The position numbers and the translations under genes were made by a program. A model generated the notes under the pieces. The model searched no databases and was not told the DNA's origin. It worked only from the letters and a program-made list of their open reading frames with translations. Shown here piece by piece: positions 9,501 to 24,500 of a stretch of DNA of 64,000 nt; position 1 is the stretch's first letter; each line of letters opens with the position of its first letter. Origin of the DNA: Macrostomum hystrix (Eukaryota > Platyhelminthes > Macrostomidae). Location of the stretch: positions 3,236,001-3,300,000 of the forward strand of contig CATNEN010000039.1 in assembly GCA_950097015.1 (NCBI GenBank), given 5' to 3'.

Positions 9501-12500
9501 GTGCTTACAGTCGGTGTCTCGAATCTCGCCGTGATTGTGGCTTCTGGCTCGCTCGTTGCTGCCGTGGAAGCTGCACTAGATGGCGATTCAGTCTCGATGC
9601 TTCGTGTCGCGGAAGCAGAAGAGCTCCCGGTTGAAGCCGACACTGTACTCGTCGCAGTCGCTTCCGAAGTGCTTACGGTCGACGTCTCGACTCTCGCTGT
9701 ACTTGTGGCTTCTGGCTCGCCCGTAGCAGCAGTCGAAATTGCAAAAGATGGCGATTTAGTCTCGATGCTTGGTGTCACGGAAGCAGAAGAGCTCTCAGTC
9801 GAAGCCGACACCGGACTCGTCGCAGTCGCTTCCGAAGTGCCTACTGTCTGCGTCTTGACTCTCGCTGTGATTGTGGCTTCTGGCGCGCTCGTTGCTGCAG
9901 TAGAAGCTGCACTGGATTGCGATTCAGTCTCGATGCTTGGTGTCGCGGCGGCAGAAGAGCTCCCGGTTGAAGCCGACACCGTACTCGTCGCAGTCGCTTC
10001 CGAAGTGCTTACAGTCGACGTCTCGACTCTCGCTGCGCTTGAGGCTTCTGGCTTGCTCGTTGCTGCAGTCCAAGCTGCACTGGATGGCGATTCAGTCTCG
10101 ATGCTTGGTGTCGAAGCGGAAAACGAGGTCACGGTGGAGGCCGACTCCGAACTTGTCGCAGTCGCTTCCGAAGTGCCTACAGTCGACGTCTCGACTCTCG
10201 CTGTACTTGAGGCTTCTGGCTCACCTGTTGCAGCAGTCGAAATTGTAATAGATGGCGATTCAGTCTCGATGCTTGGTGTCACGAAAGCAGAAGAACTCTC
10301 GGTCGATGCCGACACCGTACTCGTCGCAGTCGCTTCCGAAGTGCTTACGGTCGGCGTCTCGACTCTCGCTTTACTTGTGGCTTCTGGCTCGCTCGTTGTT
10401 GCACTTGAAAATGCACTGGAAGGCGATTCAGTCTCGATGCTTGGTGTCGAATCAATAGAAGAGGTCACGGTGGAGTCCGACTCCGAACTTTTCGCACTCG
10501 CTTCGGAAGTGCCTACGGTCCGCGTCTCGACTCTTGCTGTACTTGTGGCTTCTGTCTTGCCCGTAGCAGCAGTCGAAGCTGCACTGGATGACGATTCAGA
10601 CTCGATGCTTGGTGTCACGGAAGCAGAAGAGCTCTCGGTCGAAGCCGACACCGTACTCGTCGCAGTCGCTTCCGAAGTGCCTACTGTCCGCGTCTCGACT
10701 CTCGCTGTACTTGTGGCTTCTGGCTCGCCCGTAGCAGCAGTCGAAATTGCAATAGATGGCGATTCTGTCTCGATGCTTGGTGTCTTGGAAGAAGAAGAGC
10801 TCTCGGTCGAAGCCGACACTGTACTCGTCGCAGTCGCTTCCGAAGTGCTTACAGTCGACGTCTCGACTCCCGCTGCGCTTGAGGCTTCTGGCTCGCTCGT
10901 TGCTGCAGTCCAAGCTGCACTGGATGGCGATTCAGTCTCGATGCTTGGTGTCGAAGCGGAAAACGAGGTCACGGTGGAGGCCGACTCCGAACTTGTCGCA
11001 GTCGCTTCCGAAGTGCCTACAGTCGACGTCTCGACTCTCGCTGTACTTGAGGCTTCTGGCTCACCTGTTGCAGCAGTCGAAATTGTAATAGATGGCGATT
11101 CAGTCTCGATGCTTGGTGTCACGAAAGCAGAAGAACTCTCGGTCGAAGCCGACACCGTACTCGTCGCAGTCGCTTCCGAAGTGCTTACGGTTGGCGTCTC
11201 GACTCTCGCTGTACTTGTGGCTTCTGGCTCGCTCGTTGTTGCACTTGAAAATGCACTGGAAGGCGATTCAGTCTCGATGCTTGGTGTCGAATCGATAGAA
11301 GAGGTCACGGTGGAGTCCGACTCCGAACTTTTCGCACTCGCTTCGGAAGTGCCTACGGTCCGCGTCTCGACTCTTGCTGTACTTGTGGCTTCTGTCTTGC
11401 CCGTAGCAGCAGTCGAAGCTGCACTGGATGACGATTCAGACTCGATGCTTGGTGTCTTGGAAGAAGAAGAGCTCTCGGTCGAAGCCGACACTGTACTCGT
11501 CGCAGTCGCTTCCGAAGTGCTTACAGTCGACGTCTCGACTCCCGCTGCGCTTGAGGCTTCTGGCTCGCTCGTTGCTGCAGTCCAAGCTGCACTGGATGGC
11601 GATTCAGTCTCGATGCTTGGTGTCGAAGCGGAAAAAGAGGTCACGGTGGAGGCCGACTCCGAACTTGTCGCACTCGCTTCCGAAGTGCCTGCGGTCCGAG
11701 TCTCGACCCTCGCTGTGCTTGTGGCTTCTGGCGCGCTCGCTTCTGCAGTCGAAGCTGTACTGGATGGCGATTCAGTCTCGATGCTTCGTGTTGCGGCAGC
11801 AGAAGAGCTCTCGGTCGAAACCTGGCTCGCTTCTGAAGTGCTTACAGTCGGTGTCTCGACTCTCGCTGTGCTTGAGGCTTCTGGCTCGCTCGATGTTGCA
11901 CTTGAAGCTGCACTGGAAGGCGATTCAGTCTCGATGCTTGGTGTCGAATCGGTAGAAGAGGTCACGGTGGAGGCCGACTCCGAACTTGTCGCACTCGCTT
12001 CGGAAGTGCCTACGGTCCGCGTCTCGACTCTTGCTGTACTTGTGGCTTCTGTCTTGCCCGTAGCAGCAGTCGAAGCTGCACTGGATGACGATTCAGTCTC
12101 GATGCTTGGTGTCACGGAAGCAGAAGAGCTCTCGATCGAAGCCGAAACTGTACTCGTCGCAGTCGCTTCCGAAGTGCTTACAGTCGGTGTCTCGACTCTC
12201 GCTGTGCTTGAGGCTTCTGGCTCGCTCGTTGTTGCACTTGAAGCTGCACTGGATGGCGATTCATTCTCGATGCTTGGTGTCGAAGCGGAAAAAGAGGTCA
12301 CGGTGGAGGCCGACTCTGAACTTGTCGCACTCGCTTCCGAAGTGCCTACGGTCCGCGTCTGGACTCTCGCTGTGCTTGTGGCTTCTGGCGCGCTCGCTTC
12401 TGCAGTCGAAGCTGCACTGGATTGCGATTCAGTCTCGATGCTTCGTGTTGCGGCAGCAGAAGAGCTCTCGGTCGAAACCTGGCTCGCTTCTGAAGTGCTT

Positions 12501-15500
12501 ACAGTCGGTGTCTCGACTCTCGCTGTGATTGTGGCTTCTGGCTCGCTCGTTGCTGCAGTCGAAGCTGCACTGGATGGCGATTCTGTCTCGATGCTTGGTG
12601 TTACGTAAGAGGAAGAGCTCTCGGTCGAAGCCGACACTGTACTCGTCGCAGTCGCTTCCGAAGTGCTTACGGTCGGCGTCTCGACTCTCGCTGTACTTGT
12701 GGCTTCTGGCTCGCCCGTAGCAGCAGTCGAAATTGCAATAGATGGCGATTTAGTCTCAAAGCTTGGTGTCACGGAAGCAGAAGAGCTCTCGGTCGAAGCC
12801 GACACCGTACTCGTCGCAGTCGCTTCCGAAGTGCTTACGGTCGGCGTCTCGACTCTCGCTGTGCTTGAGGCTTCTGGCTCGCTCGTTGTTGCACTTGAAG
12901 CTGCACTGGAAGGCGATTCAGTCTCGATGCTTGGTGTCGAAGCGGAAAACGAGGTAACGGTGGAGGCCGACTCCGAACTTGTCGCACTCGCTTCGGAAGT
13001 GCCTACGGTCCGCGTCTCGACTCTTGCTGTACTTGTGGCTTCTGTCTTGCCCGTAGCAGCAGTCGAAGCTGCACTGGATGACGATTCAGACTCGATGTTT
13101 GGTGTCACGGAAGCAGAAGAGCTTTCGGTCGAAGCCGACGCCGTACTCTTCGCAGTCGCTTCCGAAGTGCCTACTGTCCGCGTCTCGACTCTCGCTGTAC
13201 TTGTGGCTTCTGGCTCGCCCGTAGCAGCAGTCGAAATTGCAATAGATGGCGATTCTGTCTCGATGCTTGGTGTCTTGGAAGCAGAAGAGCTCTCGGTCGA
13301 AGCCGACACCGTACTCGTCGCAGTCGCTTCCGAAGTGCTTACAGATGGCATCTCGACTCTTGCTGTACTTGTGGCTTCTGTCTTGCCCGTAGCAGCAGTC
13401 GAAGCTGCACTGGATGGCGATTCGGTCTCGATGCTTGGTGTCACGGAAGCAGAAGAGCTCTCGGTCGAAGCCGACACCGTACTCGTCGCAGTCGCTTCCG
13501 AAGTGCCTACTGTCCGCGTCTCGACTCTCGCTGTACTTGTGGCTTCTGGCTCGCCCGTAGCAGCAGTCGAAATTGCAATAGATGGCGATTCTGTCTCGAT
13601 GCTTGGTGTCTTGGAAGCAGAAGAGCTCTCGGTCAAAGCCGACACTGTACTCGTCGCAGTCGCTTCCGAAGTGCTTATAGTCGACGTCTCGACTCCCGCT
13701 GCGCTTGAGGCTTCTGGCTCGCTCGTTGCTCCAGTCAAAGCTGCACTGGATGGCGATTCAGTCTCGATGCTTGGTGTCGAAGCGGAAAAAGAGGTCACGG
13801 TGGAGGCCGACTCTGAACTTGTCGCACTCGCTTCCGAAGTGCCTACGGTCCGCGTCTGGACTCTCGCTGTGCTTGTGGCTTCTGGCGCGCTCGCTTCTGC
13901 AGTCGAAGCTGCACTGGATTGCGATTCAGTCTCGATGCTTCGTGTTGCGGCAGCAGAAGAGCTCTCGGTCGAAACCTGGCTCGCTTCTGAAGTGCTTACA
14001 GTCGGTGTCTCGACTCTCGCTGTGATTGTGGCTTCTGGCTCGCTCGTTGCTGCAGTCGAAGCTGCACTGGATGGCGATTCTGTCTCGATGCTTGGTGTTA
14101 CGTAAGAAGAAGAGCTCTCGGTCGAAGCCGACACTGTACTCGTCGCAGTCGCTTCCGAAGTGCTTACGGTCGGCGTCTCGACTCTCGCTGTACTTGTGGC
14201 TTCTGGCTCGCCCGTAGCAGCAGTCGAAATTGCAATAGATGGCGATTTAGTCTCGATGCTTGGTGTCACGTAAGCAGAAGAGCTCTCGGTCGAAGCCGAC
14301 ACCGTACTCGTCGCAGTCGCTTCCGAAGTGCTTACGGTCGGCGTCTCGACTCTCGCTGTGCTTGAGGCTTCTGGCTCGCTCGTTGTTGCACTTGAAGCTG
14401 CACTGGATGGCGATTCAGTCTCGATGCTTGGTGTCGAAGCGGAAAACGAGGTCACGGTGGAGGCCGACTCCGAACTTGTCGCACTCGCTTCGGAAGTGCC
14501 TACGGTCCGCGTCTCGACTCTTGCTGTACTTGTGGCTTCTGTCTTGCCCGTAGCAGCAGTCGAAGCTGCACTGGATGACGATTCAGACTCGATGTTTGGT
14601 GTCACGGAAGCAGAAGAGCTCTCGGTCGAAGCCGACGCCGTACTCTTCGCAGTCGCTTCCGAAGTGCCTACTGTCCGCGTCTCGACTCTCGCTGTACTTG
14701 TGGCTTCTGGCTCGCCCGTAGCAGCAGTCGAAATTGCAATAGATGGCGATTCTGTCTCGATGCTTGGTGTCTTGGAAGCAGAAGAGCTCTCGGTCGAAGC
14801 CGACACCGTACTCGTCGCAGTCGCTTCCGAAGTGCTTACAGATGGCATCTCGACTCTTGCTGTACTTGTGGCTTCTGTCTTGCCCGTAGCAGCAGTCGAA
14901 GCTGCACTGGATGGCGATTCGGTCTCGATGCTTGGTGTCACGGAAGCAGAAGAGCTCTCGGTCGAAGCCGACACCGTACTCGTCGCAGTCGCTTCCGAAG
15001 TGCCTACTGTCCGCGTCTCGACTCTCGCTGTACTTGTGGCTTCTGGCTCGCCCGTAGCAGCAGTCGAAATTGCAATAGATGGCGATTCTGTCTCGATGCC
15101 TGGTGTCTTGGAAGCAGAAGAGCTCTCGGTCAAAGCCGACACTGTACTCGTCGCAGTCGCTTCCGAAGTGCTTATAGTCGACGTCTCGACTCCCGCTGCG
15201 CTTGAGGCTTCTGGCTCGCTCGTTGCTGCAGTCCAAGCTGCACTGGATGGCGATTCAGTCTCGATGCTTGGTGTCGAAGCGGAAAAAGAGGTCACGGTGG
15301 AGGCCGACTCCGAACTTGTCGCACTCGCTTCCGAAGTGCCTACGGTCCGCGTCTCGACTCTCGCTGTGCTTGTGGCTTCTGGCGCGCTCGCTTCTGCAGT
15401 CGAAGCTGCACTGGATGGCGATTCAGTCTCGATGCTTCGTGTTGCGGCAGCAGAAGAGCTCTCGGTCGAAACCTGGCTCGCTTCTGAAGTGCTTACAGTC

Positions 15501-18500
15501 GGTGTCTCGACTCTCGCTGTGATTGTGGCTTCTGGCTCGCTCGCAGCTGCAGTCGAAGCTGCACTGGATGGCGATTCAGTCTCGATGATTGGTGTTACGT
15601 AAGAGGAAGAGCTCTCGGTCGAAGCCGACACCGTACTCGTCGCAGTCGCTTCCGAAGTGCCTACAGTCGACGTCTCGACTTTCGCTGTACTTGAGGCTTC
15701 TGGCTCACCTGTTGCAGCAGTCGAAATTGTAATAGATGACGATTCAGTCTCGATGCTTGGTGTCACGGAAGCAGAAGAGCTCTCGGTCGAAGCCGACACT
15801 GTACTCGTCGCAGTCGCTTCCGAAGTGCTTACGGTCGGCGTCTCGACTCTCGCTGTACTTGTGGCTTCTGGCTCGCCCGTAGCAGCAGTCGAAATTGCAA
15901 TAGATGGCGATTTAGTCTCGATGCTTGGTGTCACGGAAGCAGAAGAGCTCTCGGTCGAAACCGACACCGTACTCGTCGCAGTCGCTTCCGAAGTGCTTAC
16001 GGTCGGCGTCTCGACTCTCGCTGTGCTTGAGGCTTCTGGCTCGCTCGTTGTTGCACTTGAAGCTGCACTGGAAGGCGTTTCAGTCTCGATGCTTGGTGTC
16101 GAATCGGTAGAAGAGGCCGACTCCGAACTTGTCGCACTCGCTTCGGAAGTGCCTACGGTCCGCGTCTCGACTCTTGCTGTAATTGTAGCTTCTGTCTTGC
16201 CCGTAGCAGCAGTCGAAGCTGCACTGGATGACGATTCAGACTCGATGTTTGGTGTCACGGAAGCAGAAGAGCTCTCGGTCGAAGCCGACGCCGTACTCGT
16301 CGCAGTCGCTTCCGAAGTGCCTACTGTCCGCGTCTCGACTCTCGCTGTACTTGTGGCTTCTGGCTCGCCCGTAGCAGCAGTCGAAATTGCAATAGATGGC
16401 GATTCTGTCTCGATGCTTGGTGTCTTGGAAGAAGAAGAGCTCTCGGTCGAAGCCGACACCGTACTCGTCGCAGTCGCTTCCGAAGTGCTTACAGATGGCA
16501 TCTCGACTCTTGCTGTACTTGTGGCTTCTGTCTTGCCCATAGCAGCAGTCGAAGCTGCACTGGATGACGATTCAGACTCGATGCTTGGTGTCACGGAAGC
16601 AGAAGAGCTCTCGGTCGAAGCCGACACCGTACTCGTCGCAGTCGCTTCCGAAGTGCCTACAGTCGACGTCTCGACTCTCGCTGTACTTGAGGCTTCTGGC
16701 TCACCTGTTGCAGCAGTCGAAATTGTAATAGATGGCGATTCAGTCTCGATGCTTGGTGTCACGAAAGCAGAAGAACTCTCGGTCGAAGCCGACACCGTAC
16801 TCGTCGCAGTCGCTTCCGAAGTGCTTACGGTCGGCGTCTCGACTCTCGCTGTGCTTGAGGCTTCTGGCTCGCTCGTTGCTGCAGTAGAAGCTGCACTGGA
16901 TTGCGATTCAGTCTCGATGCTTGGTGTCGCGGCGACAGAAGAGCTCCCGGTTGAAGCCGACACCGTACTCGTCGCAGACCCTTCCGAAGTGCTTACAGTC
17001 GGCGCCTCGACTCTCGCTGTACTTGAGGCTTCTGGCTCACCTGTTGCAGCAGTCGAAATTGTAATAGATGGCGATTCAGTCTCAATGCTTGGTGTCACGG
17101 AAGCAGAAGAACTCTCGGTCGAAGACGACACTGTACTCGTCACAGTCGCTTCCGAAGTGCTTACAGGTAGCGTCTCGACTCCCGCTGCGCTTGAGGCTTC
17201 TGGCTCGCTCGTTCCTGCTGTCGAAGCTGCACTGGATTGCGATTCAGTCTCGATGCTTGGTGTCGAAGAGGCAGAAGAGCTCTCGGTCGAAGCCGACACC
17301 GTACTCGTCGCAGTCGCTTCCGAAGTGCCTGCCGTCCGCGTCTCGACTCTCGCTGTGATTGTGGCTTCTGGCGCGCTCGTTGCTGCAAGCGAAGCAGCAC
17401 TGGATGGCGATTCAGTCTCGATGCTAGGTGTTACGTAAGAAGAAGAGCTCTCGGTCGAAGCCGACACCGTGCTTGTCACAGTCGCTTCCGAAGTGCTTAC
17501 GGTCGGCGTCTCGACTCTCGCTGTACTTGTGGCTTCTGTCTCGCCCGTAGCAGCAGTCGAAGCTGCATTGGATGGCGATTCAATCTCGATGCTTGGTGCC
17601 ACGGAAGTAGAAGAGCTCTCGGTCGAAGCCGACACCGTACTCGTCGCAGTCGCTTCCGAAGTGCCTACTGTCCGCGTCTCGTCTCTCGCTGTGATTGTGG
17701 CTTCTGGCGCGCTCGTTGCTGCAGTCGAAGCTGCACGGGATGGCAATTCAGTCTCGATGCTTGGTGTCAAAGCGGAAAACAAGGTCACGGTGGAGGCCGA
17801 CTCCGAACTTGTCGCACTCGCTTCCGAAGTGCCTACGGTCCGCGTCTCGACTCTCGCTGTACTTGTGGCTTCTGGCGCGCTCGTTGCTGCAGTCGAAGCT
17901 GCACTGGATGGCAATTCAGTCTCGATGCTTGGTGTCGAAGCGGAAAAAGAGGTCACGGTGGAGGCCGACTCCGTACTCGTCGCACTCGCTTCCGAAGTGC
18001 CTACTGTCTTCGTCTTGACTCTCGCTGTGATTGTGGCTTCTGGCGCGCTCGTTGCTGCAGTCGAAGCTGCACTGGATGGCAATTCAGTCTCGATGCTTGG
18101 TGTCTTGGAAGAAGAAGAGCTCTCGGTCGAAGCCGACACCGTACTCGTCGCAGTCGCTTCCGAAGTGCTTACAGATGACGTCTCCACTCTCGCTGCGCTT
18201 GAGGCTTCTGGCTCGCCCGTAGCAGCAGTCGAAGCTGCACTGGATGGCGATTCAGTCTCGATGCTTGGTGTCACGGAAGCAGAAGAGGTCACGGTGGAGG
18301 CCGACTCCGTACTTGTCGCACTCGCTTCCGAAGTGCCTACTGTTCGCGTCTCGACTCTCGCTGTGATTGTGGCTTCTGGCGCGCTCGTTGCTGCAGTCGA
18401 AGCTGCACGGGATGGCAATTCAGTCTCGATGCTTGGTGTCGAAGCGGCAGAAGAGGTCACGGTGGAGGCCGACTCCGTACTTGTCGCAGTCGCTTCCGAA

Positions 18501-21500
18501 GTGCCTACGGTCCGCATCTCGACTCTGGCTGTACTTAAGGCTTCTGGCTCGCCCGTAGTAGCAGTCGAAATTGCAATAGATGGCGATTCAGTCTCGATGC
18601 TTGGTGTCACGGAAGCAGATGAGCTCTCGGTCGAAGCCGACACCGTACTCGTCGCAGTCGCTTCTGAAGTGCTTACAGATGACGTCTCGACTCTTGCTGC
18701 GCTTGAGGCTTCTGGCTCGCCCGTAGCAGCAGTCGAAGCTGCACTGGATGGCGATTCAGTCTCGATGCTTGGTGTCACGGAAGCAGAAGAGGTCACGGTG
18801 GAGGCCGACTCCGTACTAGTCGCACTCGCTTCCGAAGTGCTTACAGATGACGTCTTGACTCTTGCTGCGCTTGAGGCTTCTGGCTCGCCCGTAGCAGCAG
18901 TCGAAGCTGCACTGGATGGCGATTCAGTCTCGATGCTTGGTGTCACGGAAGCAGAAGAGGTCACGGTGGAGGCCGACTCCGTACTTGTCGCACTCGCTTC
19001 CGAAGTGCTTACAGATGACGTCTCGACTCTCGCTGCGCTTGAGGCTTCTGGCTCGCCCGTAGCAGCAGTCGAAGCTGCACTGGATGGCGATTCGGTCTCG
19101 ATGCTTGGTGTCACGGAAGCAGAAGAGCTCTCGGTCGAAGCCGACACCGTACTCGTCGCAGTCGCTTCCGAAGTGCTTACAGATGACGTCTCGACTCTCG
19201 CTGCGCTTGAGGCTTCTGGCTCGCCCGTAGCAGCAGTCGAAGCTGCACTGGATGGCGATTCGGTCTCGATGCTTGGTGTCACGGAAGCAGAAGAGCTCTC
19301 GGTCGAAGCCGACACCGTACTCGTCGCAGTCGCTTCCGAAGTGCCTACTGTCTGCGTCTTGACTCTCGCTGTGATTGTGGCTTCTGGCTCGCCCGTAGCA
19401 GCAGTCGAAGCTGCACTGGATGGCGATTCATTCTCGATGCTTGGTGTCGAAGCGGAAAAAGAGGTCACGGTGGAGGCCGACTCCGTACTTGTCGCACTCG
19501 CTTCCGAAGTGCCTACGGTCCGCATCTCGACTCTCGCTGTACTTGTGGCTTCTGGCTCGCCCGTAGCAGCAGTCGAAATTGCAAAAGATGGCGATTTAGT
19601 CTCGATGCTTGGTGTCACGGAAGCAGAAGAGCTCTCAGTCGAAGCCGACACCGGACTCGTCGCAGTCGCTTCCGAAGTGCCTACTGTCTGCGTCTTGACT
19701 CTCGCTGTGATTGTGGCTTCTGGCGCGCTCGTTGCTGCAGTAGAAGCTGCACTGGATTGCGATTCAGTCTCGATGCTTGGTGTCGCGGCGGCAGAAGAGC
19801 TCCCGGTTGAAGCCGACACCGTACTCGTCGCAGTCGCTTCCGAAGTGCTTACAGTCGACGTCTCGACTCTCGCTGCGCTTGAGGCTTCTGGCTTGCTCGT
19901 TGCTGCAGTCCAAGCTGCACTGGATGGCGATTCAGTCTCGATGCTTGGTGTCGAAGCGGAAAACGAGGTCACGGTGGAGGCCGACTCCGAACTTGTCGCA
20001 GTCGCTTCCGAAGTGCCTACAGTCGACGTCTCGACTCTCGCTGTACTTGAGGCTTCTGGCTCACCTGTTGCAGCAGTCGAAATTGTAATAGATGGCGATT
20101 CAGTCTCGATGCTTGGTGTCACGAAAGCAGAAGAACTCTCGGTCGATGCCGACACCGTACTCGTCGCAGTCGCTTCCGAAGTGCTTACGGTCGGCGTCTC
20201 GACTCTCGCTTTACTTGTGGCTTCTGGCTCGCTCGTTGTTGCACTTGAAAATGCACTGGAAGGCGATTCAGTCTCGATGCTTGGTGTCGAATCAATAGAA
20301 GAGGTCACGGTGGAGTCCGACTCCGAACTTTTCGCACTCGCTTCGGAAGTGCCTACGGTCCGCGTCTCGACTCTTGCTGTACTTGTGGCTTCTGTCTTGC
20401 CCGTAGCAGCAGTCGAAGCTGCACTGGATGACGATTCAGACTCGATGCTTGGTGTCACGGAAGCAGAAGAGCTCTCGGTCGAAGCCGACACCGTACTCGT
20501 CGCAGTCGCTTCCGAAGTGCCTACTGTCCGCGTCTCGACTCTCGCTGTACTTGTGGCTTCTGGCTCGCCCGTAGCAGCAGTCGAAATTGCAATAGATGGC
20601 GATTCTGTCTCGATGCTTGGTGTCTTGGAAGAAGAAGAGCTCTCGGTCGAAGCCGACACTGTACTCGTCGCAGTCGCTTCCGAAGTGCTTACAGTCGACG
20701 TCTCGACTCCCGCTGCGCTTGAGGCTTCTGGCTCGCTCGTTGCTGCAGTCCAAGCTGCACTGGATGGCGATTCAGTCTCGATGCTTGGTGTCGAAGCGGA
20801 AAACGAGGTCACGGTGGAGGCCGACTCCGAACTTGTCGCAGTCGCTTCCGAAGTGCCTACAGTCGACGTCTCGACTCTCGCTGTACTTGAGGCTTCTGGC
20901 TCACCTGTTGCAGCAGTCGAAATTGTAATAGATGGCGATTCAGTCTCGATGCTTGGTGTCACGAAAGCAGAAGAACTCTCGGTCGAAGCCGACACCGTAC
21001 TCGTCGCAGTCGCTTCCGAAGTGCTTACGGTTGGCGTCTCGACTCTCGCTGTACTTGTGGCTTCTGGCTCGCTCGTTGTTGCACTTGAAAATGCACTGGA
21101 AGGCGATTCAGTCTCGATGCTTGGTGTCGAATCGATAGAAGAGGTCACGGTGGAGTCCGACTCCGAACTTTTCGCACTCGCTTCGGAAGTGCCTACGGTC
21201 CGCGTCTCGACTCTTGCTGTACTTGTGGCTTCTGTCTTGCCCGTAGCAGCAGTCGAAGCTGCACTGGATGACGATTCAGACTCGATGCTTGGTGTCTTGG
21301 AAGAAGAAGAGCTCTCGGTCGAAGCCGACACTGTACTCGTCGCAGTCGCTTCCGAAGTGCTTACAGTCGACGTCTCGACTCCCGCTGCGCTTGAGGCTTC
21401 TGGCTCGCTCGTTGCTGCAGTCCAAGCTGCACTGGATGGCGATTCAGTCTCGATGCTTGGTGTCGAAGCGGAAAAAGAGGTCACGGTGGAGGCCGACTCC

Positions 21501-24500
21501 GAACTTGTCGCACTCGCTTCCGAAGTGCCTGCGGTCCGAGTCTCGACCCTCGCTGTGCTTGTGGCTTCTGGCGCGCTCGCTTCTGCAGTCGAAGCTGTAC
21601 TGGATGGCGATTCAGTCTCGATGCTTCGTGTTGCGGCAGCAGAAGAGCTCTCGGTCGAAACCTGGCTCGCTTCTGAAGTGCTTACAGTCGGTGTCTCGAC
21701 TCTCGCTGTGCTTGAGGCTTCTGGCTCGCTCGATGTTGCACTTGAAGCTGCACTGGAAGGCGATTCAGTCTCGATGCTTGGTGTCGAATCGGTAGAAGAG
21801 GTCACGGTGGAGGCCGACTCCGAACTTGTCGCACTCGCTTCGGAAGTGCCTACGGTCCGCGTCTCGACTCTTGCTGTACTTGTGGCTTCTGTCTTGCCCG
21901 TAGCAGCAGTCGAAGCTGCACTGGATGACGATTCAGTCTCGATGCTTGGTGTCACGGAAGCAGAAGAGCTCTCGATCGAAGCCGAAACTGTACTCGTCGC
22001 AGTCGCTTCCGAAGTGCTTACAGTCGGTGTCTCGACTCTCGCTGTGCTTGAGGCTTCTGGCTCGCTCGTTGTTGCACTTGAAGCTGCACTGGATGGCGAT
22101 TCATTCTCGATGCTTGGTGTCGAAGCGGAAAAAGAGGTCACGGTGGAGGCCGACTCTGAACTTGTCGCACTCGCTTCCGAAGTGCCTACGGTCCGCGTCT
22201 GGACTCTCGCTGTGCTTGTGGCTTCTGGCGCGCTCGCTTCTGCAGTCGAAGCTGCACTGGATTGCGATTCAGTCTCGATGCTTCGTGTTGCGGCAGCAGA
22301 AGAGCTCTCGGTCGAAACCTGGCTCGCTTCTGAAGTGCTTACAGTCGGTGTCTCGACTCTCGCTGTGATTGTGGCTTCTGGCTCGCTCGTTGCTGCAGTC
22401 GAAGCTGCACTGGATGGCGATTCTGTCTCGATGCTTGGTGTTACGTAAGAGGAAGAGCTCTCGGTCGAAGCCGACACTGTACTCGTCGCAGTCGCTTCCG
22501 AAGTGCTTACGGTCGGCGTCTCGACTCTCGCTGTACTTGTGGCTTCTGGCTCGCCCGTAGCAGCAGTCGAAATTGCAATAGATGGCGATTTAGTCTCAAA
22601 GCTTGGTGTCACGGAAGCAGAAGAGCTCTCGGTCGAAGCCGACACCGTACTCGTCGCAGTCGCTTCCGAAGTGCTTACGGTCGGCGTCTCGACTCTCGCT
22701 GTGCTTGAGGCTTCTGGCTCGCTCGTTGTTGCACTTGAAGCTGCACTGGAAGGCGATTCAGTCTCGATGCTTGGTGTCGAAGCGGAAAACGAGGTAACGG
22801 TGGAGGCCGACTCCGAACTTGTCGCACTCGCTTCGGAAGTGCCTACGGTCCGCGTCTCGACTCTTGCTGTACTTGTGGCTTCTGTCTTGCCCGTAGCAGC
22901 AGTCGAAGCTGCACTGGATGACGATTCAGACTCGATGTTTGGTGTCACGGAAGCAGAAGAGCTTTCGGTCGAAGCCGACGCCGTACTCTTCGCAGTCGCT
23001 TCCGAAGTGCCTACTGTCCGCGTCTCGACTCTCGCTGTACTTGTGGCTTCTGGCTCGCCCGTAGCAGCAGTCGAAATTGCAATAGATGGCGATTCTGTCT
23101 CGATGCTTGGTGTCTTGGAAGCAGAAGAGCTCTCGGTCGAAGCCGACACCGTACTCGTCGCAGTCGCTTCCGAAGTGCTTACAGATGGCATCTCGACTCT
23201 TGCTGTACTTGTGGCTTCTGTCTTGCCCGTAGCAGCAGTCGAAGCTGCACTGGATGGCGATTCGGTCTCGATGCTTGGTGTCACGGAAGCAGAAGAGCTC
23301 TCGGTCGAAGCCGACACCGTACTCGTCGCAGTCGCTTCCGAAGTGCCTACTGTCCGCGTCTCGACTCTCGCTGTACTTGTGGCTTCTGGCTCGCCCGTAG
23401 CAGCAGTCGAAATTGCAATAGATGGCGATTCTGTCTCGATGCTTGGTGTCTTGGAAGCAGAAGAGCTCTCGGTCAAAGCCGACACTGTACTCGTCGCAGT
23501 CGCTTCCGAAGTGCTTATAGTCGACGTCTCGACTCCCGCTGCGCTTGAGGCTTCTGGCTCGCTCGTTGCTCCAGTCAAAGCTGCACTGGATGGCGATTCA
23601 GTCTCGATGCTTGGTGTCGAAGCGGAAAAAGAGGTCACGGTGGAGGCCGACTCTGAACTTGTCGCACTCGCTTCCGAAGTGCCTACGGTCCGCGTCTGGA
23701 CTCTCGCTGTGCTTGTGGCTTCTGGCGCGCTCGCTTCTGCAGTCGAAGCTGCACTGGATTGCGATTCAGTCTCGATGCTTCGTGTTGCGGCAGCAGAAGA
23801 GCTCTCGGTCGAAACCTGGCTCGCTTCTGAAGTGCTTACAGTCGGTGTCTCGACTCTCGCTGTGATTGTGGCTTCTGGCTCGCTCGTTGCTGCAGTCGAA
23901 GCTGCACTGGATGGCGATTCTGTCTCGATGCTTGGTGTTACGTAAGAAGAAGAGCTCTCGGTCGAAGCCGACACTGTACTCGTCGCAGTCGCTTCCGAAG
24001 TGCTTACGGTCGGCGTCTCGACTCTCGCTGTACTTGTGGCTTCTGGCTCGCCCGTAGCAGCAGTCGAAATTGCAATAGATGGCGATTTAGTCTCGATGCT
24101 TGGTGTCACGTAAGCAGAAGAGCTCTCGGTCGAAGCCGACACCGTACTCGTCGCAGTCGCTTCCGAAGTGCTTACGGTCGGCGTCTCGACTCTCGCTGTG
24201 CTTGAGGCTTCTGGCTCGCTCGTTGTTGCACTTGAAGCTGCACTGGATGGCGATTCAGTCTCGATGCTTGGTGTCGAAGCGGAAAACGAGGTCACGGTGG
24301 AGGCCGACTCCGAACTTGTCGCACTCGCTTCGGAAGTGCCTACGGTCCGCGTCTCGACTCTTGCTGTACTTGTGGCTTCTGTCTTGCCCGTAGCAGCAGT
24401 CGAAGCTGCACTGGATGACGATTCAGACTCGATGTTTGGTGTCACGGAAGCAGAAGAGCTCTCGGTCGAAGCCGACGCCGTACTCTTCGCAGTCGCTTCC